From the NCBI RefSeq assembly GCF_027942295.1, contig NZ_CP101416.1, positions 1,426,001 through 1,490,000 of the forward strand: DNA of 64,000 nt, written 5' to 3'. Positions 44,512 to 53,546 of the stretch are shown piece after piece (the first letter of the stretch is position 1; every line of letters starts with the position of its first letter). Below the pieces are notes generated by a model. The model searched no databases and was not told the origin of the DNA. It saw only the letters and a list, made by a program, of their open reading frames with translations. The stretch comes from Pseudanabaena sp. Chao 1811 (GTDB lineage: Bacteria > Cyanobacteriota > Cyanobacteriia > Pseudanabaenales > Pseudanabaenaceae). The position numbers and the translations under genes were made by a program.

Positions 44512-45021
44512 GTGCAATCTTCTCATCCTATTTCGACTGAATCAGAGCATCTATCTGTAGCCGATCGCATTGAATCTTTTAAAGCGGGATTTCTTGGCGC
44601 GATCGCTAGTGTTTTCGCATTTTTTGCGATCGCCCTATTGCATCACTTTGTACAGGATTTTCTTACAGGTGAGCAACTAATCAGCAGTTTTGAGCTTGGC
44701 AACTCCTTCATTTTGCTAATTAAGCTAGGCATGATTGGCTTTTCAGGTTTTTTGTTTGCCGTTACCTATCGCTACATTGTGCGGCGCGATCGCAATTCCC
44801 ATCTCAAATCAGGGGCAATTTTAGCCTTTGCCTGTATCCGTAGTTTCGCCACAGTTGATCGTGATTTACCTGCACTTACGCTCTTGCCTTTAGTCCAACT
44901 AGCTTTAGTAAGCGCCATCCTATTACTCGAAAATATTGCATGGTTAGCGATCGTCCAAAGTCTCCTCGAAACCGCAATCCAGCACAAATGGATCGCTGCT
45001 TTTGGCTCAGCAAAGGATTGA
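44512..45021 (+). CDS. Cyanobacterial membrane protein, unknown
   Basis: A 169-residue protein with three or four hydrophobic segments (GAIASVFAFFAIALLHH, SFILLIKLGMIGFSGFLFAV, LALVSAILLLENIAWLAI). A GTG start at 44512 is used because no ATG gives the same frame. The end overlaps nothing; the next gene's start follows by 7 bases. Function not recognised. Confidence 0.65.
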   Translation: MQSSHPISTESEHLSVADRIESFKAGFLGAIASVFAFFAIALLHHFVQDFLTGEQLISSFELGNSFILLIKLGMIGFSGFLFAVTYRYIVRRDRNSHLKSGAILAFACIRSFATVDRDLPALTLLPLVQLALVSAILLLENIAWLAIVQSLLETAIQHKWIAAFGSAKD

Positions 45022-45028
45022 GAAATTT

Positions 45029-46069
45029 ATGGCTAATCAAATTGTCCTTATAGGTTATGAGCAGTTGTTGCGAGATCTCAAAGATCGCATTCGCTTGGCG
45101 CAAGTCAAAGCCGCCTTGGCAGTAAATCGAGAATTGGTATTACTCTATTGGCATATTGGGAGAGAAATCTTGCAGCGACAAGGGCAAGAGGGTTGGGGAA
45201 CTAAGGTAATTGAACGTCTCGCTAAAGATCTAAAACAAGAATTTCCTGAAATGAAGGGATTTTCTCGTACAAATTTGCTTTACATGAGAGCCTTTGCAGA
45301 AGCTTGGGATGATGAGCAAATAGTCCAACAGATTGTTGGACAAATTCCTTGGGGGCATAATGTGCGCTTATTGGACAAGGCAAGTAATCGCAAAGAAAGG
45401 CTTTGGTATGCACAACAGGCGATCGCGAATGGTTGGAGTCGCGCCGTATTAGAACACCAGATTGAAACTAAACTTTATCAACGTCAGGGAAAAGCAATTA
45501 CCAATTTTGTTACTACCTTGTTGCCTCAGCCGCAGTCCGATTTAGCTCAACAGCTTATTAAAGATCCTTACTCGTTTGATTTTCTAAGCTTGGCGCAAAA
45601 TGCTCAAGAGCGAGACTTAGAGAAAGCTTTACTTGATCACATTCGTATTTTTTTGTTAGAGCTTGGCGTAGGTTTTGCCTTTGTTGGTAGTCAATATCAT
45701 TTGGAAGTAGGTGGTGATGATTTTTATATTGACCTGTTGTTTTATCATCTGAAACTGCGCTGCTATATTGTCATCGACCTAAAGATGACCGAGTTTAAAC
45801 CCGAATATTCAGGCAAAATGAGCTTTTATGTCTCAGTAGTAGATGATTTACTGAGACATCCTGACGATAAACCGACGATTGGCATAATTTTGTGTAAGTC
45901 TAGAAATCAGACTGTAGCGGAATATGCTTTGCGAGATGTGAATAAACCTATTGCGGTTTCTCAGTTTAAGCACGAGTTACCAGAATCGTTACAGAGCGTT
46001 TTGCCAAGTATCGAACAGTTAGAAGCGGAGTTAGCTACGGTTGAAGTAATAGAAAGCGATCGCCTATGA
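45029..46069 (+). CDS. DUF1016 (YhcG-type) PD-(D/E)XK nuclease
   Basis: A 346-residue protein with the YhcG N-terminus (VNRELVLLYWHIGREIL, GWGTKVIERLAKDL) and the C-terminal nuclease domain VGSQYHLEVGGDDFYIDLLFYHLKLRCYIVIDLKM. The D and E/DLK residues of the PD-(D/E)XK site lie there. Such proteins are linked with mobile or defence loci. The ATG at 45029 is preferred to 45002. Confidence 0.88.
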   Translation: MANQIVLIGYEQLLRDLKDRIRLAQVKAALAVNRELVLLYWHIGREILQRQGQEGWGTKVIERLAKDLKQEFPEMKGFSRTNLLYMRAFAEAWDDEQIVQQIVGQIPWGHNVRLLDKASNRKERLWYAQQAIANGWSRAVLEHQIETKLYQRQGKAITNFVTTLLPQPQSDLAQQLIKDPYSFDFLSLAQNAQERDLEKALLDHIRIFLLELGVGFAFVGSQYHLEVGGDDFYIDLLFYHLKLRCYIVIDLKMTEFKPEYSGKMSFYVSVVDDLLRHPDDKPTIGIILCKSRNQTVAEYALRDVNKPIAVSQFKHELPESLQSVLPSIEQLEAELATVEVIESDRL

Positions 46070-46113
46070 CAAAATTGACATAGCGACACGTATAACTCAC
46101 TCAATAATTAGCT

Positions 46114-46989
46114 TTGATATCCACATCAATAATCACGCCAATATTTGCCCAATTTCCCCTCTGGCAATGGCTTACTGAACCACTTGCCCTAGAATTTATG
46201 CGAAATGCCATCATTGCAGGTGGTTTAGCAGGAATTGTTTGCCCTGCGATCGGATGCTTCTTGATTGTGCAGCGTATGGCATTGCTAGGAGATGTGATGA
46301 CCCATACGGTGATGCCGGGGATGGCGATCGCCTTTTTCTATAAAATTGATGTGGCAATCGGGGCATTTATTTCAGGAATTAGTAGCGCATTTTTAATTGC
46401 ATGGTTGCGATCGCAAACTCGTGTCAAGGTTGATGCAGCAATGGCACTGACATCTTCTAGTTTCTTTGCGATCGGCATTTTGCTAATTTCCCTGCTCAAA
46501 ATCAAAATCGACCTACATGGCTTTTTGTTTGGCGATATTCTCAGCGTTTCTCAGACCGATACGATGCGGGCAGGAGTCATTACCGTGATCGTACTAGTTG
46601 CGATCGCTATATTTTATAAACAATTGCTGTTTTACACCTTTGATCGCACTGGGGCGCAAGCGCTAGGACTCCCCGTGAACTTGATCTATTTGGGCTTAAT
46701 GGCAGGAGTCACGTTAACGATTATTGCCAGTATGCAAACGATGGGCGTAGTGTTAGTCGTCTCGCTGTTAGTGGGACCTGCGATTACGGCTTATTTATTA
46801 GTCAAGGAATTGCATCAAATGATTTTTGTTGGCGCAGCTATAGGTGTGACAGCAAGTGCGATCGGTTTATATGCCAGTTACTATTTGAATTTGCCTTCTG
46901 GTCCTGCGATCGTTTTATCCGTTCTCATGTTGTTTTTGCTAACCTTGGTTTTTAGTCCCAGCCAAGGATTACTAACACGCACCAAATAA
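46114..46989 (+). CDS. Zinc/manganese ABC transporter permease
   Basis: A 291-residue membrane protein of the ZnuB/MntB (ABC-3) family, with blocks LIVQRMALLGDVMTHTVMPGMAIAFF and LLVGPAITAYLL and about eight hydrophobic segments. Substrate-binding and ATPase genes are not adjacent. A TTG start at 46114 is assumed, because the conserved N-terminal part (WLTEPLALEFMRNAI) requires a start upstream of any ATG. A terminator follows. Confidence 0.85.
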   Translation: MISTSIITPIFAQFPLWQWLTEPLALEFMRNAIIAGGLAGIVCPAIGCFLIVQRMALLGDVMTHTVMPGMAIAFFYKIDVAIGAFISGISSAFLIAWLRSQTRVKVDAAMALTSSSFFAIGILLISLLKIKIDLHGFLFGDILSVSQTDTMRAGVITVIVLVAIAIFYKQLLFYTFDRTGAQALGLPVNLIYLGLMAGVTLTIIASMQTMGVVLVVSLLVGPAITAYLLVKELHQMIFVGAAIGVTASAIGLYASYYLNLPSGPAIVLSVLMLFLLTLVFSPSQGLLTRTK

Positions 46990-47021
46990 AAAAGCTGCCC
47001 CTAGGGGCAGCTTTTTTATTT
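46987..47021 (+). terminator. Terminator after the ABC permease gene
   Basis: AAAAAAGCTGCCCC-TA-GGGGCAGCTTTTTT is a perfect stem with flanking A and T runs, so it can serve both convergent genes. Confidence 0.9.
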
Positions 47022-47031
47022 GCTCACAAAA

Positions 47032-47322
47032 TTAAGCTTCGGTAGTTTCTTCAGTTGTGCTTTCTTCAGAGACTACGGATTCTTCAGCAACTACTTCCTC
47101 GACAACTGGTTGTGGCTTGGTTGGCTTTGGTCCCCTTACTAAAGCGAGATTTACGGGTGCTTTAACTTCTTCATCCCTACCGCCTTTTTTATCTCTCTTG
47201 CCTTTACCCCCATCACGGCTAGAACGCTTTTTGTCGGAGTCATCAGACCGTCTTGCACTAGTATTTTCGCTACCTTCTGGTTTAGGTTGACGATCTGCTT
47301 TTTTGATAGGACGTTCTACCAT
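47032..47322 (-). CDS. Disordered basic/acidic small protein
   Basis: A 96-residue protein rich in Lys, Arg, Asp, Glu and Ser (RRSDDSDKKRSSRDGGKGKRDKKGGRDEE), with one hydrophobic patch APVNLALVRGPKPTKP and an acidic, Glu/Thr-rich tail. It resembles cyanobacterial conserved small proteins of unknown role that may bind RNA or ribosomes; this is only an inference from composition. Confidence 0.65.
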   Translation of the reverse strand: MVERPIKKADRQPKPEGSENTSARRSDDSDKKRSSRDGGKGKRDKKGGRDEEVKAPVNLALVRGPKPTKPQPVVEEVVAEESVVSEESTTEETTEA

Positions 47323-47566
47323 TGTTAATTCCTAATTACTTGATGTATTTGTATCCTAGCCTGTTTAGGGATACACGACAAAAAGTAGCTATCTCGTCCT
47401 TAGATTTAGCCGATATTTCATATCAATTCTCTTCTAAAATTTTGCTTCAAATACAATAAAGCAATTGCAAACATGACCCACAAAATAATATCTGTAATAT
47501 CTGTTTGCTTAATATTGCGTCATAATGGGGGGTAAACCTTAGCAAATTTTAACGTAGTTTAGAACA

Positions 47567-50443
47567 ATGACATCTGCTCCTAAAGCCAACTCTGAGAATC
47601 TGGCAGGTAATCCTGAATATAAGGACACCGTGAACTTGCCCCAAACCGACTTTTCGATGCGGGCAAATGCAATTATTCGTGAGCCAGAGATTCAAAAATT
47701 TTGGGCAGAGCAGGGCATTTATGAAGAATTAAGTAGCAATAATAAGGGTGATATTTTTACGCTCCATGATGGGCCTCCCTACGCTAACGGCACATTACAC
47801 ATGGGTCATGCCTTGGGCAAATCGTTGAAAGATATTATTAATCGCTATCAACTGTTGCGGGGACGTAAAGCTCGCTATGTCTTAGGTTGGGACTGTCATG
47901 GGTTGCCAATTGAACTTAAGGTTTTACAAAATATCAAAGCTGAAGAACGGGTTAAGCTAACGCCTCTCCAGTTGCGACAAAGGGCTAAGGAATTTGCATT
48001 GCAAACTATTGACGAACAGGCGGCAGTTTTTAAGCGTTTAGGTGTTTGGGGTGACTATGAAAACGCCTATTACACGATGAAGCCTGAATATGAAGCCGCC
48101 CAGATTGCTGTATTTAGTAAAATGGCGCTCAAAGGCTATATCTATCGCGGGCTTAAGCCAGTCTATTGGTCGCCTAGTTCCCATACTGCCCTCGCGGAAG
48201 CGGAATTGGAATATCCCGAAAATCATGTTTCTCGCAGTATCTATGTTGCTTTTCCTGTCACGCAATCTAGCGATAGGTTAAAGGCGATCGCCGATCTCAC
48301 CAATCTCCATGCCGTGATCTGGACAACGACACCTTGGACAATTCCCGCTAACTTGGGTATTAGTGCCAATCCCCATCTGAGTTACAGCATCGTGGCGGCT
48401 GGTGATAAATATTACATCGTGGCAACAGAATTGGTGGAGAAGCTAGCCGCCACCTTTGAGCAAGCTTTGGAAGTGAAATATACTTTCAAGGGGGATATTC
48501 TCGAAGGAACCATTGCTAAGCATCCGATCGCCGATCGCTCTAGTCCCATCGTTCTAGGTGATCACGTCACCGCCGAATCAGGTACAGGCTTAGTCCATAC
48601 TGCGCCTAATCATGGTCAGGATGACTTTGTTGTGGGTCGAAAATATCATTTAGGTATGATTTCTCTGGTGGACGATCGCGGTATTTTCAATGAAGATGCA
48701 GGCGCAGAATTAGCAGGTTTGAGTGTGCTGAAGGAAGGCAATGCTAAGGTTGTGGAAATCTTGACCGCTAATGGAACTCTGATTAAAGAAGAAGCCTATA
48801 ACCACAAATATCCCTACGATTGGCGCACCAAGAAGCCTGTGATTGTTCGCGCCACTGAGCAGTGGTTTGCCTCCGTTGATGGTTTCCGCGAAGAAGCATT
48901 GAAATCGATCAAGGAAGTTAACTGGATTCCTGCGATCGGTGAGAATCGGATTACCTCAATGGTGCAAGAGCGATCAGACTGGTGTATTTCCCGTCAGCGC
49001 ACTTGGGGCGTACCAATTCCCGTATTCTATGACGAAGAAACTAACGAACCTTTACTTACGGAAGAAACCATTAATCACATTCAAGAACTGATTCGTGAGC
49101 ATGGCTCTGATGTGTGGTGGCAAAAGGAAGTAGAAGAGTTACTCCCTGCATCCTATCAAAATAACGGTCGCAAGTATCGCAAAGGTACGGACACAATGGA
49201 TGTCTGGTTTGACTCTGGTTCTTCATGGGCAGGAGTTTTAGGTGGTGAGAGTCATAATTCCCATCTAGTTCCCTACGAGCTAAACTATCCTGCGGACATC
49301 TATCTCGAAGGCTCCGATCAACATCGTGGTTGGTTCCAATCTTCTCTCCTAACTAGTGTGGCAACCAATGGCTATGCACCTTATAAGACGGTGTTAACCC
49401 ATGGTTTTTTGCTGGATGAGAAGGGACAGAAAATGAGTAAATCCCTTGGTAATATCGTTGATCCGATGGTGGTAATCAATGGTGGTAAAGATCAAAAGAA
49501 AGAACCTCCCTATGGTGCGGATGTGGTTCGTCTTTGGGCAGCAAGTGTGGACTACAGCAGTGATGTTCCTGTTGGCAAAACCATTTTGGCTCAGATGTCC
49601 GATGTGTCGCGTAAGATTCGTAATACTGCCAGATTCTTGCTCAGCAATCTCTTTGACTTTCAACCTGCGGAACAGCTAGTGCCTTATGCCGATCTCACCG
49701 AAAGCGATCGCTACATTCTGCATCGTCTCGCCGAAGTTACTAGGGATATCACTGAGGCATACGATAAGTTCCAATTCTCGCGCTTCTTCCAAGCTATCCA
49801 AAACTTCTGCACCGTTGATTTATCGAACTTCTATTTAGATATCGCCAAAGATCGTCTCTATATCAGTGCGCCCAATGCTGCCCGTCGCCGCAGTTGCCAA
49901 ACGGTGTTGATGTATTGCTTAGAGGCAATTGCCAAGGCGATCGCCCCAGTCCTTGCTCACACTGCCGAGGATATCTGGCAACACTTACCCTACCCTGCGC
50001 CAACTAAGTCCGTATTCCAATCGGGTTGGTTTATTGTGCATCCTGAATGGCATAAGCCCGAACTGGCAACTAAATGGGAGTATCTCCGCGAAGTCCGTTC
50101 TGAGGTCAACAAAGTCTTGGAATCCGCCAGAACTGGCAAACTCATCGGCGCACCCCTAGAAGCGAAGGTCTTATTAGTTGCCACTGATGCAACTCAGAAG
50201 GCTTATCTAGAATCCTTAGGAGAAGATTTGCGCTATCTCTTCATCGTGTCACAGGTCGAGCTGGTCGATAGCTTACCCGATGCTGACTTTAAGGGCGAGG
50301 CTACCAATTTACAAATTGCGATCGCGAAAGCCGATGGCGAAAAGTGTCCCCGTTGCTGGAACTACTCCACCCACATCGGTGAGTCTGTCGAGCATCCGCA
50401 TATTTGCGATCGCTGCGTCAGTGCATTAGCAGGTAATTTCTAA
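47567..50443 (+). CDS. ileS: Isoleucyl-tRNA synthetase
   Basis: Class I synthetase, 958 residues. It has the HIGH motif as TLHMGHALGKSLKDI, the CP1 editing domain (WTTTPWTIPANLGI and the GTGLVHTAPNHGQDD block), the KMSKS motif as GQKMSKSLGN and a C-terminal zinc finger (CPRCWNY and HICDRC). No tRNA-responsive leader is evident upstream. A terminator follows. Confidence 0.98.
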   Translation: MTSAPKANSENLAGNPEYKDTVNLPQTDFSMRANAIIREPEIQKFWAEQGIYEELSSNNKGDIFTLHDGPPYANGTLHMGHALGKSLKDIINRYQLLRGRKARYVLGWDCHGLPIELKVLQNIKAEERVKLTPLQLRQRAKEFALQTIDEQAAVFKRLGVWGDYENAYYTMKPEYEAAQIAVFSKMALKGYIYRGLKPVYWSPSSHTALAEAELEYPENHVSRSIYVAFPVTQSSDRLKAIADLTNLHAVIWTTTPWTIPANLGISANPHLSYSIVAAGDKYYIVATELVEKLAATFEQALEVKYTFKGDILEGTIAKHPIADRSSPIVLGDHVTAESGTGLVHTAPNHGQDDFVVGRKYHLGMISLVDDRGIFNEDAGAELAGLSVLKEGNAKVVEILTANGTLIKEEAYNHKYPYDWRTKKPVIVRATEQWFASVDGFREEALKSIKEVNWIPAIGENRITSMVQERSDWCISRQRTWGVPIPVFYDEETNEPLLTEETINHIQELIREHGSDVWWQKEVEELLPASYQNNGRKYRKGTDTMDVWFDSGSSWAGVLGGESHNSHLVPYELNYPADIYLEGSDQHRGWFQSSLLTSVATNGYAPYKTVLTHGFLLDEKGQKMSKSLGNIVDPMVVINGGKDQKKEPPYGADVVRLWAASVDYSSDVPVGKTILAQMSDVSRKIRNTARFLLSNLFDFQPAEQLVPYADLTESDRYILHRLAEVTRDITEAYDKFQFSRFFQAIQNFCTVDLSNFYLDIAKDRLYISAPNAARRRSCQTVLMYCLEAIAKAIAPVLAHTAEDIWQHLPYPAPTKSVFQSGWFIVHPEWHKPELATKWEYLREVRSEVNKVLESARTGKLIGAPLEAKVLLVATDATQKAYLESLGEDLRYLFIVSQVELVDSLPDADFKGEATNLQIAIAKADGEKCPRCWNYSTHIGESVEHPHICDRCVSALAGNF

Positions 50444-50457
50444 ATCTAGTCACATAA

Positions 50458-50496
50458 CACAAAGAAGGGCTTGGCAATGCCAAGCCCTTCTTTGTG
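50458..50496 (+). terminator. Terminator after ileS
   Basis: CACAAAGAAGGGCTTGGC-AAT-GCCAAGCCCTTCTTTGTG is a perfect 18-base-arm stem. Only short T stretches follow, so it may also be an mRNA-end hairpin. Confidence 0.75.
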
Positions 50497-50611
50497 CATA
50501 CCTCTTTATATAGGTGCAGCTAGCCTATCATCCATGCCTTTAGCTAGATTAACATCTCGAAATATTTTGTTATATTTCTTTACATAAGGAACTAACACAG
50601 AGGTTAAAGCA

Positions 50612-50821
50612 ATGGCTAACAGTTACAGAGTTGATGAACGCGGTGTACTCAACAACTTCGCAATTGAACCAAAGATGTATGTTGATGATACCGAGAAAGC
50701 TGGTTTTACACCTTATGCGGAATTACTAAACGGTAGACTTGCCATGATTGGTTTCGTCTCTCTCTTAATTACAGAAGCTGCAACGGGGCATGGGCTGATT
50801 TGGTTGCTGGGGAATCTATAA
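50612..50821 (+). CDS. hli: High-light-inducible protein, copy 1
   Basis: A 69-residue single-helix chlorophyll-binding protein with the [12 protein letters not shown] motif. It protects photosystem assembly under light stress. It is almost identical to the next gene (only residue 2 differs), a recent tandem duplication. A long AT-rich leader precedes it. Confidence 0.93.
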   Translation: MANSYRVDERGVLNNFAIEPKMYVDDTEKAGFTPYAELLNGRLAMIGFVSLLITEAATGHGLIWLLGNL

Positions 50822-50888
50822 GTTTTGATTGGTAACAATCAAGGTATTTGAAACAAAGTAAAAAAGAATTTAAACAGAGGAAAAAACA

Positions 50889-51098
50889 ATGACTAATAGC
50901 TACAGAGTCGATGAACGCGGTGTACTCAACAACTTCGCAATTGAACCAAAGATGTATGTTGACGATACTGAGAAAGCTGGTTTTACACCTTATGCGGAAT
51001 TACTAAACGGTAGACTTGCCATGATTGGTTTCGTCTCTCTCCTAATTACAGAAGCTGCAACGGGGCATGGACTGATTTGGTTGTTGGGAAATCTATAA
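50889..51098 (+). CDS. hli: High-light-inducible protein, copy 2
   Basis: The tandem copy of the preceding gene, [21 protein letters not shown]..., with the same 69 residues apart from position 2. An AGAGG-type ribosome site precedes each copy. Gene conversion or a very recent duplication is likely. A terminator follows. Confidence 0.93.
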   Translation: MTNSYRVDERGVLNNFAIEPKMYVDDTEKAGFTPYAELLNGRLAMIGFVSLLITEAATGHGLIWLLGNL

Positions 51099-51150
51099 AT
51101 ATTGCCTGTTCCCAATCAAAGTGTTTAAGACAAAGTAAAAACGATTATTT

Positions 51151-51177
51151 AACCCTACCTTTCAGGTAGGGTTTTTT
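51151..51177 (+). terminator. Terminator after the hli pair
   Basis: AACCCTACCT-TTC-AGGTAGGGTT stem with T-run. Confidence 0.9.
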
Positions 51178-51250
51178 ATTGGTTTGGAGATACTCCCTTC
51201 CCACTCAAGAAATAGCGGTGTGGTGCTTTGCTCCGTAATGCTATTTAATC

Positions 51251-51305
51251 AAAACCGAAGAATTGATTGGCGGCGCGGAGCGCCGTCAATCAATTCTTCG
51301 GTTTT
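51251..51305. repeat. GCGC-core palindrome at the marR 3' end
   Basis: Arms 51251-51276 and 51280-51305 (26 bases, one G-U pair) around GGA, core CGGCGC-gga-GCGCCG. The right arm overlaps the last codons of the marR-like gene (stop at 51290). Confidence 0.8.
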
Positions 51306-51748
51306 ATATTTAATAAGCGATCGCATATTGTCTGTAAAACTTTCGCCTCATCGTCGGAGATATGACTAGCAAAATACTCAGAAATACCCTCCGCATAAAC
51401 TACCCACATCTTTTTCTGCATCTCTAAACCTGCTTCAGTTAAGACTGCATAAGTCCCACGCCGATCGCTGGGACAGGATTTTCGATAAAGCAATTCGGTT
51501 TTTTCGAGGCGATCGACTAGCCGCGTTAAATTACTACGACTTAATAGCACTTTTTCCGCTAGCTCACTCAATCGTAGGCAGTAATCAGGTGCTTCTTTAA
51601 GTGTGAGCAGTACGTCATACCACTCCAAAGGTGGCAGCTCGGCTTGAGTAAGTTTTTCGGCAATGCGATCCAACAGCTTGGTATGAACGGTCAAAAGCGA
51701 TCGCCAAGCTGAATTTCGTAAAGGATCTAGGGCTGAATTTGTTGACAT
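51290..51748 (-). CDS. MarR-family transcriptional regulator
   Basis: A 152-residue winged-helix protein, with LPPLEWYDVLLTLKEAPDYCLRLSELAEKVLLSRSNLTRLVDRLEKTELLYRK as the DNA-binding core and a helical dimer part behind. The ATG at 51748 (MSTNSALDP) has GGAAG close upstream and is preferred to a TTG at 51790. Palindromic TTGCAATTGCAA sites lie in the divergent region to the GST gene. Confidence 0.9.
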   Translation of the reverse strand: MSTNSALDPLRNSAWRSLLTVHTKLLDRIAEKLTQAELPPLEWYDVLLTLKEAPDYCLRLSELAEKVLLSRSNLTRLVDRLEKTELLYRKSCPSDRRGTYAVLTEAGLEMQKKMWVVYAEGISEYFASHISDDEAKVLQTICDRLLNIKPKN

Positions 51749-51771
51749 ACTTCCAGTATCCGAAAAAATCG

Positions 51772-51884
51772 TTGCAATCGCAATTATCAAAATAGGCTTT
51801 ATAGAGCAATCACGAAGCGATTCCTCTGTTATTTAGTTGCAATTGCAATTAAATATGCTAAATTAATTTTAGTTGCAATTGCAA
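51772..51884. promoter_or_regulatory. Three TTGCAATTGCAA-type palindromes (MarR operators)
   Basis: Perfect palindromes TTGCAATTGCAA lie at 51837-51848 and 51873-51884, each within the longer TAGTTGCAATTGCAATTAA. A third with one change (TTGCAATCGCAA) lies at 51772-51783. They sit between the marR-like gene and the divergent GST gene, the usual arrangement of an autoregulated MarR operator. Confidence 0.75.
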
Positions 51885-51934
51885 TTAATGTAAATACAAC
51901 TATATCCAAATGTTAGCCACCCTTACAAATTGCC

Positions 51935-52597
51935 ATGCTGCCTAAACTCAAGCTAATCAGCCATACCCTTTGTCCCTACGTGCAGCGATCGCTGATTACC
52001 GTCCTTGAAAAGCAAATTCCTTGCGATCGCGAATATATCGACCTTGCCAACAAACCCGATTGGTTTCTCAAAATTTCACCACTGGGCAGGGTTCCTTTGC
52101 TTTTAGTCGATGGCGAAGTGTTATTTGAATCAGCAGTAATCTGTGAATATCTCGATGAAATTACCCCAGACTCGTTACATCCACCAGATGCCTTAACCAA
52201 AGCCAAACATCGCTCTTGGATCGAGTTTGGTTCAAATCTACTAGCTAAAATTGCAGGATTCTATGCCGCCAAGGATCAAGAAACCTTTGAAGCAAAACGT
52301 TTAGATTTAATTGCAAATTTAGAACTACTAGAATCACAACTTAATGCAGTCCCATTTTTTGCTGGTGAAAAGTTTTCGCTGATTGATGCGGTCTATGCAC
52401 CGATCTTTCGCTATTTCGTCGCCTTCGATCGCTATCAAAATTTTGTTTTTAGCGATCGCACTCCCAAGGTTAATGCATGGCGCGAAGTTCTATTACAAAG
52501 ACCATCAGTTCAGCAAGCTGTTGCCGAAAATTACTACGAATTACTGGACGAGTTTCTCAAAAAGCGGAATAGCTTTTTAACAGAACTGATTAAATAG
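51935..52597 (+). CDS. Glutathione S-transferase family protein
   Basis: A 220-residue protein with a thioredoxin-like N-terminal domain (KLISHTLCPYVQRSLITVLEK, IPCDREYIDLANKPDWFLKISPLGRVPLLL, ESAVICEYLDE) and the helical C-terminal domain. The Cys-Pro-Tyr at the active-site position suggests an omega-type enzyme. It is divergent from marR with shared operators, so it is a likely target of that regulator. Confidence 0.9.
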   Translation: MLPKLKLISHTLCPYVQRSLITVLEKQIPCDREYIDLANKPDWFLKISPLGRVPLLLVDGEVLFESAVICEYLDEITPDSLHPPDALTKAKHRSWIEFGSNLLAKIAGFYAAKDQETFEAKRLDLIANLELLESQLNAVPFFAGEKFSLIDAVYAPIFRYFVAFDRYQNFVFSDRTPKVNAWREVLLQRPSVQQAVAENYYELLDEFLKKRNSFLTELIK

Positions 52598-52625
52598 AGA
52601 TTGGGCGCAAACCGCCCAATCTCTA
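52595..52625. terminator. Bidirectional terminator between GST and methyltransferase
   Basis: TAGAGATTGGGCG-CAAAC-CGCCCAATCTCTA stem between convergent genes. Confidence 0.8.
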
Positions 52626-52629
52626 TTAG

Positions 52630-53478
52630 CTAGATTTTTTGCCAAAGCTGGATTTCATAGCAGAGATGCTTATGGAACAAATTAGAAGCTTGAAGCCCTT
52701 CTGTAATCAATTTCTTGATTGACTTTCCGAAGAAGTAGCGCAGAACTTTATAAATTGGTGGCACTGCGATCGCGATCAGATTGCCGATGTATGTCATTGT
52801 CGAAATCCCAAAGGTTTGGAAGCTCTGTACACAAATATCTAGAGTTGGTGCGATATGTGCGGAAATATCATCAGTCTTGACTAACTTAAATCCAGCATTC
52901 TCCATTGATTTATGCAGATCAGCATTAATCAGACAGTTAGAAAACATCCCTTCCTTATATTCAGGATCTTTCCGTAACATATCTGCTAACAGTACATAAC
53001 TGCCAGATTTTGCCACCACAGCCGAACCATCGGCAATCATTTCTGGTGACATATATTGAGTGCTTTCACTAAATAGAATTAAGTCATAAGTAAGCTGGGA
53101 AGAATACTTCGCAGGAGCTTGTACAAATTCTTGGAAGGTATCGACATGGAATAACGCTTTACCATTGGTGCGTTCTAGGAAATTTGCTTGTTGCAGTGGA
53201 TCGGGGGCTAATCCCTCAACTTGCAAACCCTTCTCAATCATTGCTACAGCATTATCACCATTGCCACAACCAACATCTAAGACGGTATGGATATCGGTTG
53301 GGAGAAAAGATAGAAGATGTGTTGCATAGGCTTCTTGAGCGACACGGAGCTTGGTAACAGTCAACTCATCAGTGGGGGAAGGAATAGGTTCCCAATAGCC
53401 ATAGTGAAGATAGGAAGAACCTGTTAGATCTCGGTAATATTGGAGGGCAGCGTTTTGGTAGCGAATTACATTATTCAT
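52630..53478 (-). CDS. SAM-dependent methyltransferase
   Basis: A 282-residue class I methyltransferase with the SAM-binding motif TVLDVGCGNGDNAVAMIEKG and the acidic LVLLADML region. The N-terminus (IRYQNAALQYYRDLTGSSYLHYGYWEP) resembles small-molecule methyltransferases. The substrate is unknown. It follows the riboswitch-controlled gene on the same strand, about 70 bases downstream, and may share its regulation. Confidence 0.85.
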   Translation of the reverse strand: MNNVIRYQNAALQYYRDLTGSSYLHYGYWEPIPSPTDELTVTKLRVAQEAYATHLLSFLPTDIHTVLDVGCGNGDNAVAMIEKGLQVEGLAPDPLQQANFLERTNGKALFHVDTFQEFVQAPAKYSSQLTYDLILFSESTQYMSPEMIADGSAVVAKSGSYVLLADMLRKDPEYKEGMFSNCLINADLHKSMENAGFKLVKTDDISAHIAPTLDICVQSFQTFGISTMTYIGNLIAIAVPPIYKVLRYFFGKSIKKLITEGLQASNLFHKHLCYEIQLWQKI

Positions 53479-53546
53479 AGATTATTTAGTATAGCGGTTT
53501 TCTACATCTGCCTGTGCAAATGAATTGCAATCGTGCGATTCTCGTT

